Shown here piece after piece: positions 33,231 through 44,061 of a stretch of DNA of 64,000 nt. The notes below the pieces were generated by a model, which was not told where the DNA came from, did not search any database, and saw only the letters and a list, made by a program, of their open reading frames with translations. The DNA is taken from assembly GCF_014066305.1 (NCBI RefSeq), contig NW_023501106.1, forward strand, positions 62,001 to 126,000, written 5' to 3'. The DNA comes from Letharia columbiana. Taxonomy: Eukaryota; Ascomycota; Lecanoromycetes; Lecanorales; Parmeliaceae. The stretch's first letter is position 1; each line of letters begins with the position of its first letter. Position numbers and translations under genes: made by a program.

Positions 33231-33830
33231 TGGCGCACAGGTTTGCCCGACGCGACGCTGTGAGGTTTGAACGTTGGCGGATGCAAATTGAGATCAGGTG
33301 GCTGCAAGATGAATGAAGTTTAGAGAATACAAGCGAAGTATCTGTATTTAAACAGCGCAGTTATGTCGAAAGTGAAAGTGTGTGTACTTTATTAGTTGTG
33401 TGTGTCATGGAATTGGTTTGGAAAGATGGTGGTGAACGCGGTAGGAGGCTGGTAGAAATTACGCTAAGATAAAGCTTTAGTGCCCCTTATCTCGCTCGCA
33501 ACTGACTACTCCTAGCCTTACGAAACCATTGGATGCGGGAAAAATTACCGTGCCCCACCAGTACAAAACACCATATGAAGAGTAGAGTATTTTAAGTAGT
33601 CCCTTTGGTACGGATTATGTAGATCTCGTCAAGCTCTAAGTAAAGTATTTTTACGCGGTTGTTCTTGTTGTGGAGATCAAGGGTATCTCTCACTGCTACT
33701 GCAGCTTTTGTAAGGTCGTTTGCCATACTACCGGGGATTTGTAAAGGAATTCTGTGTCTACCCAACACAGTCACTCATCATTGAAGACATAATCAGCATT
33801 CCTTCAAGCCAGCAAAATACAGCAAACGCA
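33231..33830. promoter_or_regulatory. divergent intergenic region between the repeat protein and DRE2
   Basis: Both genes are transcribed outward, so promoters for each are expected here. No gene seen and no specific site claimed. Confidence 0.45.
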
Positions 33831-34912
33831 ATGGCACCGGCTGTAACTATTGATAATACTTCAGACTTCGCCCTGGTCCAGACAAAGACAACAGGTCGCT
33901 CTTCACCACCGCGAAGCCTCCTGCTTTCCCCTCCATCCCTATCATCCCACCCAGAGAAGTTGAACAATGTTCTCGCGGCACATGATCGGAACGCCACCGA
34001 CATCCAAATGCTCGATCGCCTATCTTTATCCCTCGTTTCCCTTCCAGAAGCTACCTACGATATCATTCTAGTTCTCTCAGGCGCAGACGACACACGAACA
34101 GAATCGAACAAGCTGCTCAACCGCGATGTCCTATCGCGCATCGTCCGATCTTTGAAGCCCGGTGGGAGGTTAAAGAGCCAGGACGGAAAGTTTGCCACAG
34201 ACGATACAGAAGAACGGAGGGAGGCTATTTTCGCCGGCCTGTTGGTGGAAGGGGATGGTATGGTGAAGCCAGATCATACAGCTACACAATCGGTGCCACT
34301 GCGTCTCGGCAAGAATAAGAGCAACGGTGGAACGGCTACGACGAGCGCAGCAGGGACAGGCGCTGTCTCTTTGAACCTTAACGGAAAGCGAAGAAATGGG
34401 CCTCCAGCGTCAATGCAGCCAGCAGGCGTAGGATACGTTAATTTCAGTGATGATTTCGGGGCGCCGGAAGTTGATGACGAGGACGATCTAATTGACGAGG
34501 ACACTCTACTTGATGAGGAAGACTTGAAGAGACCTGTTGTCCAACGTAAGTCTCCAATGACCGTCTATCCACTTCTGATTTTTTCCTGCTAACACAATTG
34601 CTCCACAAAGCACCCGAATGTCGGCCCAAAGCTGGCAAACGTCGGCGTGCTTGTAAAGATTGCACATGTGGCCTTGCGCAACGCCTCGAAGCTGAGGAAC
34701 ACGCCAAACGCTCTAATGCCGATCAAACCCTCGCAAAACTGAAAACGAACGAATTGGCAGAGGTAGATTTTACGGTGCAAGGCAAAGTAGGAAGCTGTGG
34801 TAACTGTGCGTTGGGAGATGCATTCAGGTGTGATGGGTGCCCCTATGTCGGTCTACCCGCGTTTAAACCTGGGGAAGAAGTTAGACTGGTGAACGATGAA
34901 GTTCAACTGTGA
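33831..34912 (+). CDS. DRE2: Fe-S cluster assembly protein Dre2 (anamorsin)
   Basis: Electron carrier of the cytosolic Fe-S assembly pathway, working with the diflavin reductase Tah18. Two exons, 33831-34545 and 34611-34912, joined across a 65-nt GTAAGT...AAAG intron, give 338 residues. The N-terminal half is the degenerate methyltransferase-like domain ([46 protein letters not shown]). An acidic linker [13 protein letters not shown] leads to the two cluster motifs. The first is C-x11-C-x2-C-x-C, seen as [19 protein letters not shown]. The second is C-x2-C-x7-C-x2-C, seen as [18 protein letters not shown]. All eight cysteines are present and the protein ends soon after, as in the family. Confidence 0.96.
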
Positions 34913-35323
34913 CGGCAGATTCATCGCCACGACAACATATGTAGATAGCAGCAAGACCTAATCTTCCCGAATGGGCAGACACGCAAGCCCATTCACACTT
35001 CCTGGGCATCAGATCCCGCATCGTTATAGTCAAGGAATGGTCCACTTCAATGCAGTCAGAGCACATTGACGAGGAGGTCCCGACTCAGCTGTTTCTTCCT
35101 TCTCCGCAAACGGGCCCTGTTTCGGGCGGGAATATTCCGACTGCCAAGATTGTACTTCCGAGATCGTACTCTAGCAAACAGCACGTGCGTATTCTTCTCT
35201 CTTGAATAGTTTGCTCAACTGTGTTGATCTATTGAGTATCTTGTTCAGAAGGGAGTAGGAGAAAACCTCGCAAGTATTCTACCAGTTATTCAGTAGCTCT
35301 AGTACAGGTAGAATATCCCTATC
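34913..35323. other. intergenic, no gene seen
   Basis: Between DRE2 and the dehydrogenase gene, both on the plus strand. Expected to hold the DRE2 3' end and the dehydrogenase promoter. Confidence 0.4.
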
Positions 35324-36569
35324 ATGTCTCGTCCGGTGTATCAACGGGCGTCTTCTACAAATCTAAGGCCGGGCACAGCACCGAGATCATTGGAAGGAAA
35401 ATTAGCAATTGTGAGTACATTCTTTGGAAACAAGTCATCCCCAATCAATACCATGATTGAGTCCCAAGGCATGACTCATGTTGCCCAAGCTTAATCTGTG
35501 ACCTGAGCTGCCTACCTCAAAGATGTCATGTTAACTCCGACATGTGCAGGTCACAGGAGGGTCTCGAGGTTTGCCTCAAAGTTCCTACAGTCCCCGAGTA
35601 AGAGCTGAAGCGCAACCTTAAGGAATTGGCGCTGCCATTGCCCGTAATCTTGCCTCGAAAGGCGCTTCTCTAGTCCTAGGCTATACTTCCGATTCCTCGA
35701 GCGAGCCCAGTGCCCAACTTGCTTCTTCATTGGAGAGCTCCCATGGCATCAACGCCATTGCGGTCCAGGCGGACATAGGTAACCCACAAGGTCCAGCCCA
35801 CCTAGTCACGACGGCCAAAAATCACTTCGCCCACCCAAGATCTGGCAAATTCCAAATAGACATCATTATTAACAACGCCGGCGTCTCAAAGAACATGCCC
35901 TTAGAAGAGATCACCTCCGAAACCTTCACCCAACAGTACACCGTCAATGTCCTCGGCCCTATCCTTCTGCTTCAAGCCGCACTCCCTTTTCTGCCCAAAG
36001 ATCGCTCCGGCCGGATCGTGAACCTTTCGTCAGTATCGTCAAGCCTAGGTTTTCACGGGCAGACGGTGTATGGTGGCACTAAAGCAGCATTGGAAGCCAT
36101 GACTCGAACGTGGAGCAGAGAGCTGGCAGAGCGAGCAACAGTCAATGCCGTAAACCCTGGGCCTGTGGCCACAGATATGTACGAATTGACGGGTCCGGAG
36201 TTCCAACAGCAGATGAAGCCATTCATGCAAAATGCTCCGTTGCAGAGAGTAAGGGAAGGAGTAGATGACGAGAGGTTTGTCAAAGATGCCGAGTTGGCAG
36301 GCGGAAGGCCTGCATATGATCACGAGATTGCCGGTGTGGTGGGTATGGTACGTATTTTCGGAGTTCATATTTCCTCTTCTGGACCAGATCTTGAGCCTTG
36401 AGACATGTTTTGAGAGTGTCGACTCTGTAGACATATTCCAAGGTTCAAGATACCCTCTCAAATAGGCAACGCTGACTCTGAAAATATAATCCAGCTCTGC
36501 TCAGAGGACAGTGGCTGGTGCACAGGGTCCGTGGTTTCTGCCAACGGTGGATTCAAATTCAGCTATTAG
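35324..36569 (+). CDS. Short-chain dehydrogenase/reductase, 3-oxoacyl-ACP reductase-like
   Basis: NAD(P)-dependent oxidoreductase of the classical SDR type. Four exons are inferred: 35324-35410, 35550-35568, 35623-36347 and 36495-36569, giving 301 residues. Exon 2 is only 19 nt and, joined to exon 3, completes the cofactor motif VTGGSRGIGAAIA. Further motifs are the NNAG strand (IIINNAGVSKNMPLEE), NLSSVSS with the catalytic Ser, and YGGTK with the catalytic Tyr and Lys, then VNAVNPGPVATDM. The last exon supplies SGWCTGSVVSANGGFKFS, the usual SDR end. Introns 1 and 3 are 139 and 147 nt, longer than average. Substrate is unknown; it stands alone, with no biosynthetic neighbours. Confidence 0.92.
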
Positions 36570-37280
36570 ATGTTTGATATCAGAAGACGAACAAAACGAA
36601 GCTAGAGTTCGTGTCAGTGTTCCGAAAATGCACGTAGATACTCTGGGGGGTCCCTGTGCCTAGACAATTGAGATCCAAAGAATACTAAGCACAACATCAA
36701 ACCCCTTCGATTCCGCCTTTTCATACTTGAAGTTCCACATCCCATCTTTCTTATTATCCCAGTATGCCCCAGATGCCGAATGCATACCTCTTCGCCCCAC
36801 CGCACTCCCTGCACCTACCGCATCTTGTGAACCGGCATTCGAAGGTACGTCTTTGACAGGACTTGAGTGTGGTGTGGTGTGCTGAATGATGGTACTTGTG
36901 ACTGCAAACTTGTAGAGAGGTTGCTGGCCAGAGTGTGAGGACTCGGAGATGAGGTTTTGGAGGGTTGTATTTATGATGGCAGTATTCCAGGAAGAGGTAC
37001 TGGCATGTTCATAGCTAGTGACCGATTCAAATGCGGAGTCGCAGGCCTAAAGATCTGTATGTTGGCAACTACCCAAACGAATTTCTTGTTAGCGAAGACA
37101 TACATCGTTTGCAATGTCTGTAAGACGTGGGATTGGTATGGGCTGTGACGAGTTCAGCGGGTAAGGTCTCAGACAGCGATATGAGAGAACCTTACAGCTG
37201 TTGATTGAGCCTGGGAGCTAGGTAGTGAAGCCATGTTGTGGAGGACGAACAGATGAGACGGGTAAGCAATAGTAGTATCA
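36570..37280. other. intergenic, no gene seen
   Basis: Short frames only, none with a domain. A (GTGT)-rich stretch occurs near 36873. Presumed promoter of the following unresolved gene. Confidence 0.4.
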
Positions 37281-37414
37281 ATGATGGGATCTCCTCGTAA
37301 GTGGAAAATCGAAAGGAAGTTGTTCCTCACAAGACCAAACGCTTCCGGAGCTAGTGGAAATGCAAGACTCAGACGACAGATCAGCTCTTTTCACACACAT
37401 TGCCGTTCCATCTT

Positions 37415-38231
37415 ATGGAAAATCGTAACACTACGTCACCAGACAAACAGACTCACCAGCTTCCCATTCGAACTGCTCATCTCCATCATTCGCTTCTCAT
37501 TCCTCCACTGCCGCCGGGTTCATTCGCGTTGCAAGTCCTGTGTAGACTCACTTCCCGAATACCAAGCCTATCAGACAACATTCTTGAGCAATACAGAAGC
37601 ACCCATGATGCGAAGCCGCGCCGATGGACGATAGAGAGAGCAGCCGAATTCTTCGATGTTGTCCGAGAGGATGTTGAGGTTGATTACTACCTTTTCGTTG
37701 AACTTCTTTTGAGCTATCCTCGGTTGAGGTCATGTCTCTTGATTAGGGAACAGGGGCAAAGGTTTGGAGTGGTTGGTTGCTTTTCGCCCGAGGCTTCTTC
37801 ATTGGCTCCAAGTCTCCTCACGCAAGGTCTACGTGCGCTTTCTGCCCTCCCGGCGTGGCAGTACGGACTCGGTCTACAATCGGCGTTGCTCCTAAATCCC
37901 AGCAGAAGCTTTCCGTATTGCATGGGCTTCAATTACAAGTAGACCTGCCAGGGTCGGCTTGGCCAACCTCTGAGCTTGATGATTTACCTAGGCTGTCTCC
38001 ATTCCCTCGACTTTCAATGATCAATCCGAAAAGGCGCATGATCGGACACAGCTGGGACGCTGGACCCAGCTACAGTGCACGGATTTGAATCGATGGACCT
38101 TCATGAAAGACAGGATGGTGGGAGCACTGCCTATGGAGTACCAATCAAATATTCTTTCCTCGCAGGACCTCAGGATGTATCAGCATTGGGAAGACTGCTG
38201 CAAAGCCGTAAGACCGCATCCTGCGCCGTAG
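37415..38231 (+). CDS. Probable protein gene with unresolved exon structure, possibly F-box-like
   Basis: Protein-like blocks occur in succession but in different frames. One frame starting at ATG 37415 carries GSFALQVLCRLTSRIPSL and, further on, WTIERAAEFFDVVREDVEVD with YYLFVELLLSYPRL. An overlapping frame offers RLTSFPFELLISIIRF, which resembles the start of an F-box. Next come LEWLVAFRPRLLHWLQVSS and KVYVRFLPSRRG. The end, from about 37990, reads FNDQSEKAHDRTQLGRWTQL, then QCTDLNRWTFMKDRMVGALP and MYQHWEDCCKAVRPHPAP before TAG at 38229-38231. Likely introns include one ending ATTTACCTAG at about 37992. I could not find one chain of normal introns joining every block, so some may be frameshifted. 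Boundaries, especially the 5' end, are approximate. Confidence 0.45.
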
Positions 38232-38334
38232 GTGCGACAGATCCGGACAAAGCCAAACCGGTTCCTGCCGCCTTTTCTTACATCCATTCACCCATCTCAT
38301 GTATATCATCCCGTCTCGCCCTTCCAGTCAGGCC

Positions 38335-38709
38335 TCATGTTCCCGTAACCCGCAGCACAAAATTGACCACGACCGCCCCAGCAAGTACTACCGCCAACAC
38401 AGTTGGACCAAACCGATCATCAAAGCCCCCTTGCCCTCTCAGCCGTATACTCCTCGCCCGCCAATGGAAAGTCACAAGCGCATAGATCATGCAGCCCATT
38501 GCCACGATCGTGAACAGTCCGGCGCAGATGCGGGAAGTGGCATCGGAGCCGAAATTCAGTAGACCGATCGAGAGGCCACCGAGAATGACGGTGAAATTGA
38601 GCCAGGAGAGAAAGGTGCGCTCATTGGCGAAGAAGACTTTGGGCTCGACTCGGGTGGGGAGAGCAATGCGTTTGCCCGGGGCGGTCTGCAGGAGGGGTTG
38701 GGATGACAT
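38335..38709 (-). CDS. VTC1: Vacuolar transporter chaperone subunit Vtc1
   Basis: Small membrane subunit of the VTC complex, which makes and translocates polyphosphate at the vacuolar membrane. Single exon, 124 residues, DUF202/VTC1 type. The start at 38709 gives [18 protein letters not shown]; the frame extends 14 codons upstream to another ATG but the family begins near here. Three membrane spans are visible. The first is in [19 protein letters not shown], preceded by the conserved [16 protein letters not shown]. The second is in [19 protein letters not shown]. The third is in [20 protein letters not shown]. Arg and Lys residues between spans ([10 protein letters not shown]) match the family. 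It is convergent with the unresolved gene to its left. Confidence 0.93.
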   Translation of the reverse strand: MSSQPLLQTAPGKRIALPTRVEPKVFFANERTFLSWLNFTVILGGLSIGLLNFGSDATSRICAGLFTIVAMGCMIYALVTFHWRARSIRLRGQGGFDDRFGPTVLAVVLAGAVVVNFVLRVTGT

Positions 38710-39277
38710 TGTAGAAGAATCGTCGGTGAGGTGCTTGACCAAGCGAAGCAACAGGTCCGAAGAGCTGCGGAGAAGTCAGCAGGAGGGGTCGCTGGGGGTG
38801 AGGGTCTGTCAGTACCTTACACACAGCGGTTTTTAGAGCCGCAACATAAGCAATGGCTCGAGAAGAAGTATGCGTATGAATACAGATAGATATGACGCTC
38901 GGTCGTACCGAAAATGCCAGTCAATGGATGCTGGAAAAGAAAGAAAATCATGCAATTCAGCAGCAAGAAAAAGCGGCACCAGCGGCCCGAGGCGGGGGCA
39001 ACATGCCTGGACGTGAAGGATTACCCCGCCAGATTGCGCATGTTTTTTCTACCAAGTAAGACTGAGATGAATTGGAGATACCCATGGATAGAATGATCGA
39101 GATTGCATTGCTCAAGCACTTGCTACGTGGGTATCTAGCATCACTGTTGATCTGACAAGAATTTGAAGCCTTTGCACATGCCCCCCCACCAGCTCACAGC
39201 TCCTTCTGCATGATCTCATCCCCTCTATCTGCAATCGATAGGATCCGCTGGTGTACTAGTACCTCTATTGCAGAGAG
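38710..39277. other. intergenic, no gene seen
   Basis: Between the VTC1 start and the Alba-like gene stop, both minus strand. Presumed VTC1 promoter. No ORF with support. Confidence 0.4.
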
Positions 39278-40248
39278 TCATGAACTCGTCTGCTCTCTGT
39301 CACAGGATGTCAGTAGTTGGCGTCCATGGAGAAATTAAGAACGTACCCGTAAAGCTCCTTCAGACCAGGCACCGGTACCCTGGCAAAGTAGATCGTCATC
39401 ACTGGGGTAGCCCTGATTTTCCTGCCATTACCATTCCCGGACTGCTTCGCTCTCTGATCTGCTTCTTTGGGATTTACCATGATCTCAAAGGCGTCTTCCA
39501 TTTCTTCGTTTCCATCGACGACCTCATGATCATGCTGCACCTCCTCCGAAGCGCGCCGAGGCTCGCCTCCTACCTCATCAACCCCCCCTTGCGACTCCTC
39601 TCCAGCTCGCTCGTTTTGCCATTCTACGAGCTTTTTTCCATCGCCCCTACCCTTCACTGATGTGGTCTTCAGCTCCGCGAGTTGTCCGTCCAGTTTGGAG
39701 TACTGCCACCACTGTCCCTTGTCGCGCTCGATGTCTTGTCGTGCTATCTCAACGATGCTGACCATCTTACTTGCGACCTCCGATTTGGCATGCAAGACAA
39801 CGATACCCGGCTTGGAGTTCGGGTCTGCAAAGCTGAAGTTCTCGACTCGAAGCAATACCTTTTTGACCTTGTCGCTGATCTTAGCTGAAGAAAGGATTGA
39901 CATCGTAGTGAAGTCGTATTTGGAGCTCAGATGTCGAACTTCAGGAGGTAGCTCTTGGGCAGAGGCATCGGGTGCGCGCTCGGGGCGTTCGATGTTCTCT
40001 ATTATTGAGGTTTCTGAAATGTCAGATGCCGGTAGGTCATGGTGATCTAGTCCAGTGTTGCTGTTGATTTTTCTACGTTTCTTGGGTCGACCAGATGTTG
40101 TCACCTCGTCTGCATCGTTCGGTAAATGGTGTTTGGTGCTCATCAGGGGCTGTGGACCAATGCTGGAGCTTGCTTTGGCGGCCTCCTCTGCCGAAATGTC
40201 TCTGTGATCGATCCCCGGCTGCTTAGGTTTATGCTTCTTGTGAGCCAT
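39278..40248 (-). CDS. Alba-domain nucleic-acid-binding protein
   Basis: Likely RNA- or DNA-binding protein with an Alba-like fold, as in the Rpp20/Pop7 and Rpp25 group. Two exons, 40248-39347 and 39296-39278, give 306 residues. The 50-nt intron is GTACGT...GACAG and the last exon adds only seven codons (GEQTSS). The N-terminus is basic (MAHKKHKPKQPG) with a nuclear-localisation-like GRPKKRRKIN near 55. The Alba-like core is at about 110-195: YDFTTMSILSSAKISDKVKK, then PGIVVLHAKSEVASKMVSIV and DKGQWWQYSKLDGQL. An acidic low-complexity insert follows, then a closing strand RKIRATPVMTIYFARVPVPG. The split of the fold around an insert is common in fungal members. Specific RNase P/MRP membership is not proven. 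Confidence 0.82.
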
Positions 40249-41367
40249 TCAGTGAAGAGATGCGGTACCACAGCGCTGGTATCTCAAGGTACAATTGTCT
40301 TGTAGAGGACAATGGAAGATGCTCGAAAGTTCAAGATGATTCACGGGGTGGAAGTGTCAACTCAGAGACACGCTTTAGAGTGACATGGAAGGAGATGGGC
40401 CGAGCACAGCAAAGCTATGTCTCGGAGACAACCTATCTGCATGTAACCTCTGGACAGTTGCGCTCAGTGTTATATTGAGTTATGATCGATTTCATATTCA
40501 CTTGATACTCGCTCTACTTCTTGAGGCAGTTTCTCTAAGTATTCGTAGTTATTGTGGTCGTATTATTTACCTCTGCACGTTCTTGTCTGTACGGCTTAGT
40601 GCCGGGATTTGCCGCGAAAGAAAATCATTCCATAATGCAGCACCAGCACCTTCCTTTGATCAGAGGAAAGAAGAATGAAAAGATGAAGAAAATCATTCTG
40701 CTGTCGAGTGAAGCGAAGAGATAACTGGAATTATGACGTGAAGACTGTGTTTAGGTGTGTTATATTATCTATCTACATGTCCGATGTCTCATACCTTACG
40801 TAGGTACATACATTACACATTTCTGTATGGGAATGTGCACATGCGAGCGTCTATTTAATGTTTTGGAAGCAGGATGAGATTCGATTCGATAGCTTCGGAC
40901 TTCTTCGTCTTGATTACTATGATTTGCTCAATTGCTACGTGCGTTTCTTTATATGTATGGGGAAGAAAGAGAGAGAGAGAGAGAGAGGAAGATGGGAGAT
41001 GGAGAAATGCCGTTTTGCCGTTTTGCCGTTTGCTGTTTTCTTTTCTTGGCTCGCTTCAATTGAAATCCCGGCCGCTAAAAAAGTGTGGCTTCGGTAAACC
41101 CCTGCTGGTAGGTTGGTGTCGCACCAATCACAATCGTATTGCATCATCATTAGTCCGTCCAATGTGTCCACAACCCTCCCCCCCAACTCACCCGAGCCCC
41201 CCGGCTTATTATTATTACTTTACCGTACTGACTAAGGTACCTTAGGTACGGTATTATTTCAGGCCCCGTACTCTGCAGGCTTGCATTACTTGCACTTGCC
41301 TTTGCACTGGCACTGGCACTGGCACGTCCTTTCCCTTGTCACACTTGTGCCACCCTTTAACTTCTTT

Positions 41368-41382
41368 CCCCCCCCCCCCCCC
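41368..41382. repeat. homopolymer, 15 C
   Basis: Directly visible run; a site where sequencing error or length variation is likely. Confidence 0.9.
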
Positions 41383-41440
41383 AAATGCCTCCAAAAGTCC
41401 TAACATCACCACCACCACCACTCTATATCTTATTAGCAAC

Positions 41441-41467
41441 TTCAACTTCTTCTTCTTCTTCTTCTTT
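41441..41467. repeat. (CTT)n microsatellite
   Basis: Directly visible imperfect CTT array within the presumed leader of the zinc-finger gene. Confidence 0.85.
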
Positions 41468-41919
41468 GCGCTTCACCATACAATACCTTTTTCTAATTCT
41501 CGAGCGCATTTTTCAAATTCTTCTTATCCTCATTCACTCACGGAATTTCATTAATAATCAAAACATTCCCGACCGCTGGTTCCTTTGAATCTCATTCCCT
41601 TTTCCACGGTCGGCCTGGCCTTCCCGCCAAAGTTACAAGTCACTACACTCTTTCCAAGCAACCACTTCTCCACAAGTTTGTCTGGAACGAACCTTCGTGC
41701 TTATCATTTCCAAAGACCGCCGTTCGTGCGCCTTGACTTTTGAACTCCTTTTAAGCTTTCTTTACAATAGTCCCTGTACGTCAGCCTGAAGTTCACTATA
41801 TCCCATCAACCAACGGATCTCTCGGGCTCACCTCCTGCATCTCACTACCTTCCCAGCATCGCTCGTTCATGACTTGGACCTGTTCATGATCGCTAGCGGC
41901 CCTGACCGTGTCGCATGGC

Positions 41920-44061
41920 ATGTATCTGCTCTCGTGGAGCTCCTCGGCCCGGAATGACAAGGTCGCAAAGGAGAAAGCAAACTTCATGCCAGCGCAGGAA
42001 CAGCAGTCGTCGATGACTCAGATACCGCCGTTGAATAAGATGAAGCGCAAGCGTTCGGATGGTAGTCCAGCGTCGCCACTTCTGGAATATCCTTCACCAA
42101 AGAGAAGAACGGAGACCATGAGCCATGTTGAAATACCGGCTACCGAGACACAAAAAGCTATCCTACCTCGTCGAGAAGATCAAGCTGATACGGAATCGGA
42201 TCCAGACCAGACGAACCAGGGCCACATATTGACCGAGATGGAATGGAAGCGTATTAATGGGAGCACCCATCTCCAAAATCGCCTGCCTGAAATGCTCACC
42301 CAAAGGAACTTCGACCATCACGACAGTGACACAAGTCGGCTTCCCAAAACGATGACCGCTCCTGCGGCTCTTCGCGAGGCTATCGAAGCACAGTTCAGTC
42401 TGGAAATTCTTCTCAAACATAGGGAATTGCGCCTGATTGAGCAGGAGTTCGCAAAGTGTCAGATCGCGCTGGAGCAACTCCGTCGATGTCAGATCTTCCC
42501 ATATCCAGCCTCGTCGTCCACGTTTGAAGGCATGCAAGCAGCGAACACGGGCTCTGGCGCCGCATATGACAACCGGGCACCGTATGCACCACCATGGGGT
42601 GTTGCCAACGGACCTTATACACGCCACTATGAGCGTTGGTTAATTCCTGACTCCGCTTTCGACGATTCCGTCGCCGATCACAAGCAAACGCCAACGTGTG
42701 GTGGAGAGTTTGTGCCAGAGCGAGCTACGAGGGGATCGAAGGCGGAAAAAGGTATCGTTGCTGGCAAGTCGCGTTCTCAACGTGGATCCAACGGCGCACG
42801 ACTCAAAGCTCTTCCGCACGGTTATCCAGAGCCCAAAGAAGAGAAGGGCCCGATGATCGTCAAGCGCTCGTCCGATGGGAAAATGGTAAAGCTGGTCTGC
42901 TTAGATTGTCGTCGCAGCAATTTCAATAGCGCTCAAGGCTTCATCAATCATTGTCGCATAGCACACTCACGCCAGTTCTTGAGTCACGATGCTGCTATTG
43001 AGGCGAGCGGTGAAGAGGTTGACATGGACATGGAAGGAGGTTTGGGAGAGTCAAGTGGCTCACAGGCTTCCGCTAGCGCGGGGCTAGTCCACCCACTGAT
43101 CAGATCTGCCCTAGCTCGTACCACACCTGCCGATTCTACAACATCTTCCTCACGGCGCAAGAAGCCCCAGTCAGCTGCTACGCCAAAAGATCAACTACCA
43201 ATGGCTTTCAGCAGCGCTCAAGCCATGTCTACGCCTCGTCCGACGGGTTTCGGGATGCCAAAACAGCCCGGGACTGATCCTGTTCCATTCAACCCTTCGC
43301 CCCAGACTCCTCATCTATCTGCTCTGTTCGCAAGAGTGGGTCGAGGTGGTAACTTGAACGACATGGTCGCGCAAGCCAAGACGAGTCCTGAAATTGACCT
43401 TTCGCTGTCAAGCGACGAGGAAGACGAGCGGGAGGAAGTGAGTCCCACAGAAAAGCCCGGTGGCCCCCAAAGCCGTAGCACTCGCGGTGTTGTGCAAGGC
43501 CGATACCCACCTGCCCGCGCGACCAAATCTCCTACACCCTTGGAGCGATCACCCACCCATCTAGGTGTCTCTAATAGTTTGTTTAAGGCGGATCTCCTAC
43601 CCACCATGAACGAGCACTACAGCTACCAATCACCATACCATGGCCGTGACCAGCAACAAGACCACGGTATGCCTATTCACGGCAACGCATCCCCCCTAAA
43701 CCTTAGTCCGAACACGATCGAGTCGCACACCGCGCCCAGCCTGGTTTCAGATGACGGTGATTATGAAAACACGCATTCCGAATCCGAAACTCCAAGCTCA
43801 GGAGAAGCCGATGACGACGAAGACCATTATATACACGCCGAAGTGATAGATCACGATGAAATGGATATGGGAGAAGGCAGCTCTCACGACCATCATTTAA
43901 GTTTAGGAGGAAAACCACGCGGTCCCGCTGCCGGCAGACGCTCTTCGGCATTGAGACATCCGAGTGCAATACGAGATGAGGCAGGAGAGGATAGGCATGT
44001 CAGTTTTGCAAGCCCCGTGAGACGGCTGAGGAAAGGTTCCAGGGCGAAGGATGATGTGTGA
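41920..44061 (+). CDS. AHC1-type C2H2 zinc-finger protein, chromatin-associated
   Basis: Resembles the Ahc1-like fungal nuclear proteins; Ahc1 is a subunit of the yeast ADA histone acetyltransferase complex. Single exon; from the first ATG (41920) it is 713 residues. Other in-frame ATGs at 41986 and downstream of it are possible starts. The N-terminus holds a basic MKRKRSDGSP patch. A helical segment at about 145-195 (EAIEAQFSLEILLKHRELRL and on) is the first conserved block. The single finger is at about residues 325-360: KLVCLDCRRSNFNSAQGF then INHCRIAHSRQF, with C-x2-C and H-x4-H spacing, followed by SHDAAIEASGE. The rest is Ser/Pro-rich and disordered with an SLSSDEEDEREE acidic motif and a basic end. 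It shows no DNA-binding array, so a scaffold role is more likely than sequence-specific binding. Confidence 0.78.
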   Translation: MYLLSWSSSARNDKVAKEKANFMPAQEQQSSMTQIPPLNKMKRKRSDGSPASPLLEYPSPKRRTETMSHVEIPATETQKAILPRREDQADTESDPDQTNQGHILTEMEWKRINGSTHLQNRLPEMLTQRNFDHHDSDTSRLPKTMTAPAALREAIEAQFSLEILLKHRELRLIEQEFAKCQIALEQLRRCQIFPYPASSSTFEGMQAANTGSGAAYDNRAPYAPPWGVANGPYTRHYERWLIPDSAFDDSVADHKQTPTCGGEFVPERATRGSKAEKGIVAGKSRSQRGSNGARLKALPHGYPEPKEEKGPMIVKRSSDGKMVKLVCLDCRRSNFNSAQGFINHCRIAHSRQFLSHDAAIEASGEEVDMDMEGGLGESSGSQASASAGLVHPLIRSALARTTPADSTTSSSRRKKPQSAATPKDQLPMAFSSAQAMSTPRPTGFGMPKQPGTDPVPFNPSPQTPHLSALFARVGRGGNLNDMVAQAKTSPEIDLSLSSDEEDEREEVSPTEKPGGPQSRSTRGVVQGRYPPARATKSPTPLERSPTHLGVSNSLFKADLLPTMNEHYSYQSPYHGRDQQQDHGMPIHGNASPLNLSPNTIESHTAPSLVSDDGDYENTHSESETPSSGEADDDEDHYIHAEVIDHDEMDMGEGSSHDHHLSLGGKPRGPAAGRRSSALRHPSAIRDEAGEDRHVSFASPVRRLRKGSRAKDDV

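Larger units (their letters stand above)
40249..41919. promoter_or_regulatory. long divergent intergenic region with simple repeats
   Basis: 1.67 kb between two outward-facing genes. The right half is a pyrimidine-rich leader with a (GA)n tract at about 40967-40989, (GCACTG)n at 41304-41325, 15 C at 41368-41382, and (CTT)n at 41441-41467. A KpnI-type palindrome cluster TAAGGTACCTTAGGTAC lies near 41235. The length and C/T richness suggest a long, regulated 5' leader for the zinc-finger gene. No ORF in it is convincing. Confidence 0.55.

Noticed and set aside
34913..38231. Secondary-metabolite gene cluster around the dehydrogenase
   Set aside because: No synthase, P450, transporter or pathway regulator nearby; neighbours are DRE2 and VTC1.
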